Of a stretch of DNA of 64,000 nucleotides, positions 61,861-64,000 are shown piece by piece; positions within the stretch are counted from its first letter, which is position 1; the number at the start of each line of letters is the position of its first letter. The DNA is from Lacinutrix mariniflava (lineage in GTDB: Bacteria > Bacteroidota > Bacteroidia > Flavobacteriales > Flavobacteriaceae), in the NCBI RefSeq assembly GCF_001418015.1, contig NZ_LIQG01000026.1, positions 1,116,001 to 1,180,000 of the forward strand. Direction: 5' to 3'. The notes below the pieces were generated by a model that was not told where the DNA came from, made no database searches, and saw only the letters and a list, made by a program, of their open reading frames with translations. The translations under genes were made by a program, and so were the position numbers.

Positions 61861-64000
61861 GAAATCTCAAGATATTCGCTCTACATTTTTAAGTTTTTTC
61901 GAAAAAAAGAAACATAGCATTGTGCAGTCTGCACCAATGGTTTTAAAGGATGATCCAACGTTAATGTTCGTAAATGCAGGAATGGTGCCTTTTAAAGAGT
62001 ACTTTCTAGGAAATGGAGAACCTAAGAATACACGATTAACAGATAGTCAAAAATGTTTGCGTGTTTCTGGTAAACATAATGATTTGGAAGAAGTGGGTTA
62101 CGATACGTACCATCATACTTTATTCGAAATGTTAGGGAATTGGTCTTTTGGAGATTACTTTAAAAAAGAAGCAATTGCTTGGGCTTGGGAGCTGTTGGTT
62201 GATGTTTATAAAATAGATAAAGATATTTTATATGTTACTGTTTTTGAAGGTAGCGATGATAACGATAACCTTAGTATGGATACCGAAGCTTACGATATCT
62301 GGAAGCAATTTATTTCTGAAGATCGAATTCTAAAAGGAAATAAAAAAGATAACTTCTGGGAAATGGGAGAGCAAGGGCCTTGTGGACCTTGTAGTGAAAT
62401 CCATGTAGATATTCGTACTCCAGAAGAAAAAGCAAAAGTAGATGGTAAGGATTTAGTAAATATGGACCATCCGCAAGTTGTAGAAATATGGAACTTGGTA
62501 TTTATGGAGTATAACCGAAAAGCTAATGGATCTCTTGAAAACTTACCAAACAAACATATCGATACAGGTATGGGATTCGAACGTTTGTGTATGGTAATGC
62601 AAGATGTAAAGTCTAATTACGATACCGATGTTTTCACGCCAATTATTCGCGAGATAGAAACTATTACAGATAAAGAATATAATAAAGACGAGAAAATAGA
62701 TATTGCTATTCGTGTTATTAGCGATCATGTTCGTGCCGTGGCTTTCTCAATTGCAGATGGACAATTACCTAGTAATACAGGAGCAGGGTATGTAATACGC
62801 AGGATTTTACGTCGCGCTGTACGTTATGGTTTTACCTTTTTAGATAAAAAAGAGCCATTTATTTACAGGTTGGTAGATGTGTTGAGTAATAAAATGGGAG
62901 ACGCTTTTCCAGAATTAAAATTACAAAAGCAACTTATAGAAAATGTTATTAAGGAAGAGGAAACGTCTTTTTTAAGAACTTTAGATCAAGGATTATTATT
63001 GCTTGATCGTATTATTGAAACAACAAAAGGGAAAGAAGTTTTAGGTGCTAAAGTTTTCGAATTAAAAGATACTTATGGTTTTCCTGAAGATTTAACCGAT
63101 TTAATACTTCGTGAAAAAGGATACACTTATAATGTAGCTGAATTTAATAAAGAGTTAGAGAAACAGAAAAGTAGAGGTAGAGAATCGTCTTCGTTACAAT
63201 CTGATGATTGGACTAATTTAATAGACGATGCAGAACAAGAATTTATTGGTTACGATGCTTTAGAGGCTAATGTTAAAATTACAAGATACAGAAAAGTAAC
63301 CTCTAAAAAAGATGGTGAAATGTATCAATTAGTCTTTAGCTTAACACCATTTTATGCTGAAGGAGGAGGTCAAGTAGGAGATAAAGGTTATTTAGAAGAT
63401 GAGCATGGAGATGTTGTTTACATTTTGGATACTAAAAGAGAAAACAACGTAATTATTCATTTTGCAAAAAACTTACCTAAGCATATTAACGAAACTTTTA
63501 AAGCTGTTGTAGATACTAAACAACGTTCTAGAACAGAATGTAATCATACAGCAACGCATTTATTACATCAAGGATTACGTGAGGTGTTAGGTACACACGT
63601 TGAACAAAAAGGTAGTGCTGTGCATTCAAAATATTTACGTTTCGATTTTTCTCATTTCTCTAAAGTAACTGCAGAGCAATTACAAGAGGTAGAAAACTTT
63701 GTAAACCGTAGAATTGAAGGTAAATTACCATTAGAAGAAAATAGAAATGTCCCAATGGATAAGGCTATTGCAGATGGAGCAATGGCGTTGTTTGGTGAGA
63801 AATATGGAGATACAGTGCGTACCATTCGTTATGGACAATCTATAGAATTGTGTGGAGGAACACATGTTAGAAATACAGGTGATATCTGGCATTTTAAAAT
63901 AAAATCGGAAGGTGCGGTTGCTTCTGGGATAAGAAGAATTGAAGCGATTACTAGTGATGCTGTTAAGGATTATTACACAGAAAACAGTAAAGTGTATTCT
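61861..64000 (+). CDS. alaS: Alanyl-tRNA synthetase, 5' part (truncated by window edge)
   Basis: 713 codons are present and the frame continues beyond 64000. Class II motifs at the N-terminus: [49 protein letters not shown]; the editing domain has HxxxH (NHTATHLL) and CGGTHV. It charges tRNA-Ala and clears Ser/Gly mischarging. The ATG at 61861 matches the family start ([11 protein letters not shown]). Confidence 0.95.

Noticed and set aside
61861-64000. Missing alaS stop as possible truncation
   Set aside because: The frame is open to the edge of the window and motifs are in order, so the gene is simply cut by the window.
1-64000. tRNA, rRNA, CRISPR, IS element or prophage
   Set aside because: None could be supported by eye: no cloverleaf with CCA-type ends, no rRNA motifs, no transposase or integrase motifs and no regularly spaced repeats.

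Overview
The window is a contiguous piece of an AT-rich Bacteroidota chromosome, most likely a marine member of the Flavobacteriaceae. The evidence is a Na+-translocating NQR operon, a type IX secretion C-terminal sorting domain, TAnnTTTG-type -7 promoter elements in front of many genes, almost no Shine-Dalgarno sites, an Hpt-Adk fusion, and SusC-like/Outer-membrane-barrel proteins. No rRNA, tRNA, CRISPR array, insertion sequence or prophage was seen.

Layout. 1-3621: end of nqrB then nqrCDEF, followed by a terminator, a DUF4846 lipid-free secreted protein, a 125-aa protein of unknown role and apbE (the flavin transferase that loads FMN on NqrB/NqrC). 6222-12203: a peptide-export locus on the minus strand. 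It has an HlyD adaptor, a C39-peptidase ABC exporter, two small cysteine-rich double-glycine peptides (73 and 55 aa) and a VKOR-thioredoxin disulfide generator. Both peptide genes carry a nearly identical upstream element whose stem shows a compensatory base change. 12245-17667: a CHAT-protease/TPR protein and a lipoprotein, divergent from an overlapping sigma factor - TPR membrane protein - secreted DNA/RNA endonuclease operon. 17710-24053: two tandem GT2 glycosyltransferases, a methyltransferase, a KAS III enzyme and gcvP. The KAS III promoter lies in the loop of the gcvP terminator.

24173-30379: a UbiA-like membrane protein, an ECF sigma/zinc anti-sigma pair, and a six-gene cluster (two DUF2071 proteins, two methyltransferases, a DoxX-like and a small membrane protein) headed by a GbsR-family regulator with two identical 10-bp-arm operators. 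30566-34013: a porin-like barrel, a MepA-like peptidase and an M3 peptidase. 34080-34392: two tandem small-RNA-like elements that share an internal motif, each with its own terminator hairpin. 34401-36482: purE, then a hydrolase-LuxR pair with a 22-bp dyad before it. 36614-41178: a T9SS cargo, a barrel protein, a small protein and a TPR-LytTR regulator, preceded by 21-bp-spaced direct repeats typical in spacing of LytTR sites.

41180-54290 is mostly housekeeping: purK, hpt-adk, obg, a TrmH methylase, era and der, interspersed with small membrane proteins, a secreted DinB-like protein and a choice-of-anchor-I lipoprotein. 54291-55064 holds a 16-bp perfect palindrome and an eroded gene. 55065-57845 is a large outer-membrane barrel. 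58388-61639 is a LemA/TPM/MerR/M23 cluster, and the window ends inside alaS.

The best candidates for something not well described are the disulfide-rich peptide export locus with its covarying leader element, the GbsR-controlled DUF2071/methyltransferase cluster, the CHAT/sigma/nuclease cluster, and the twin small-RNA genes.
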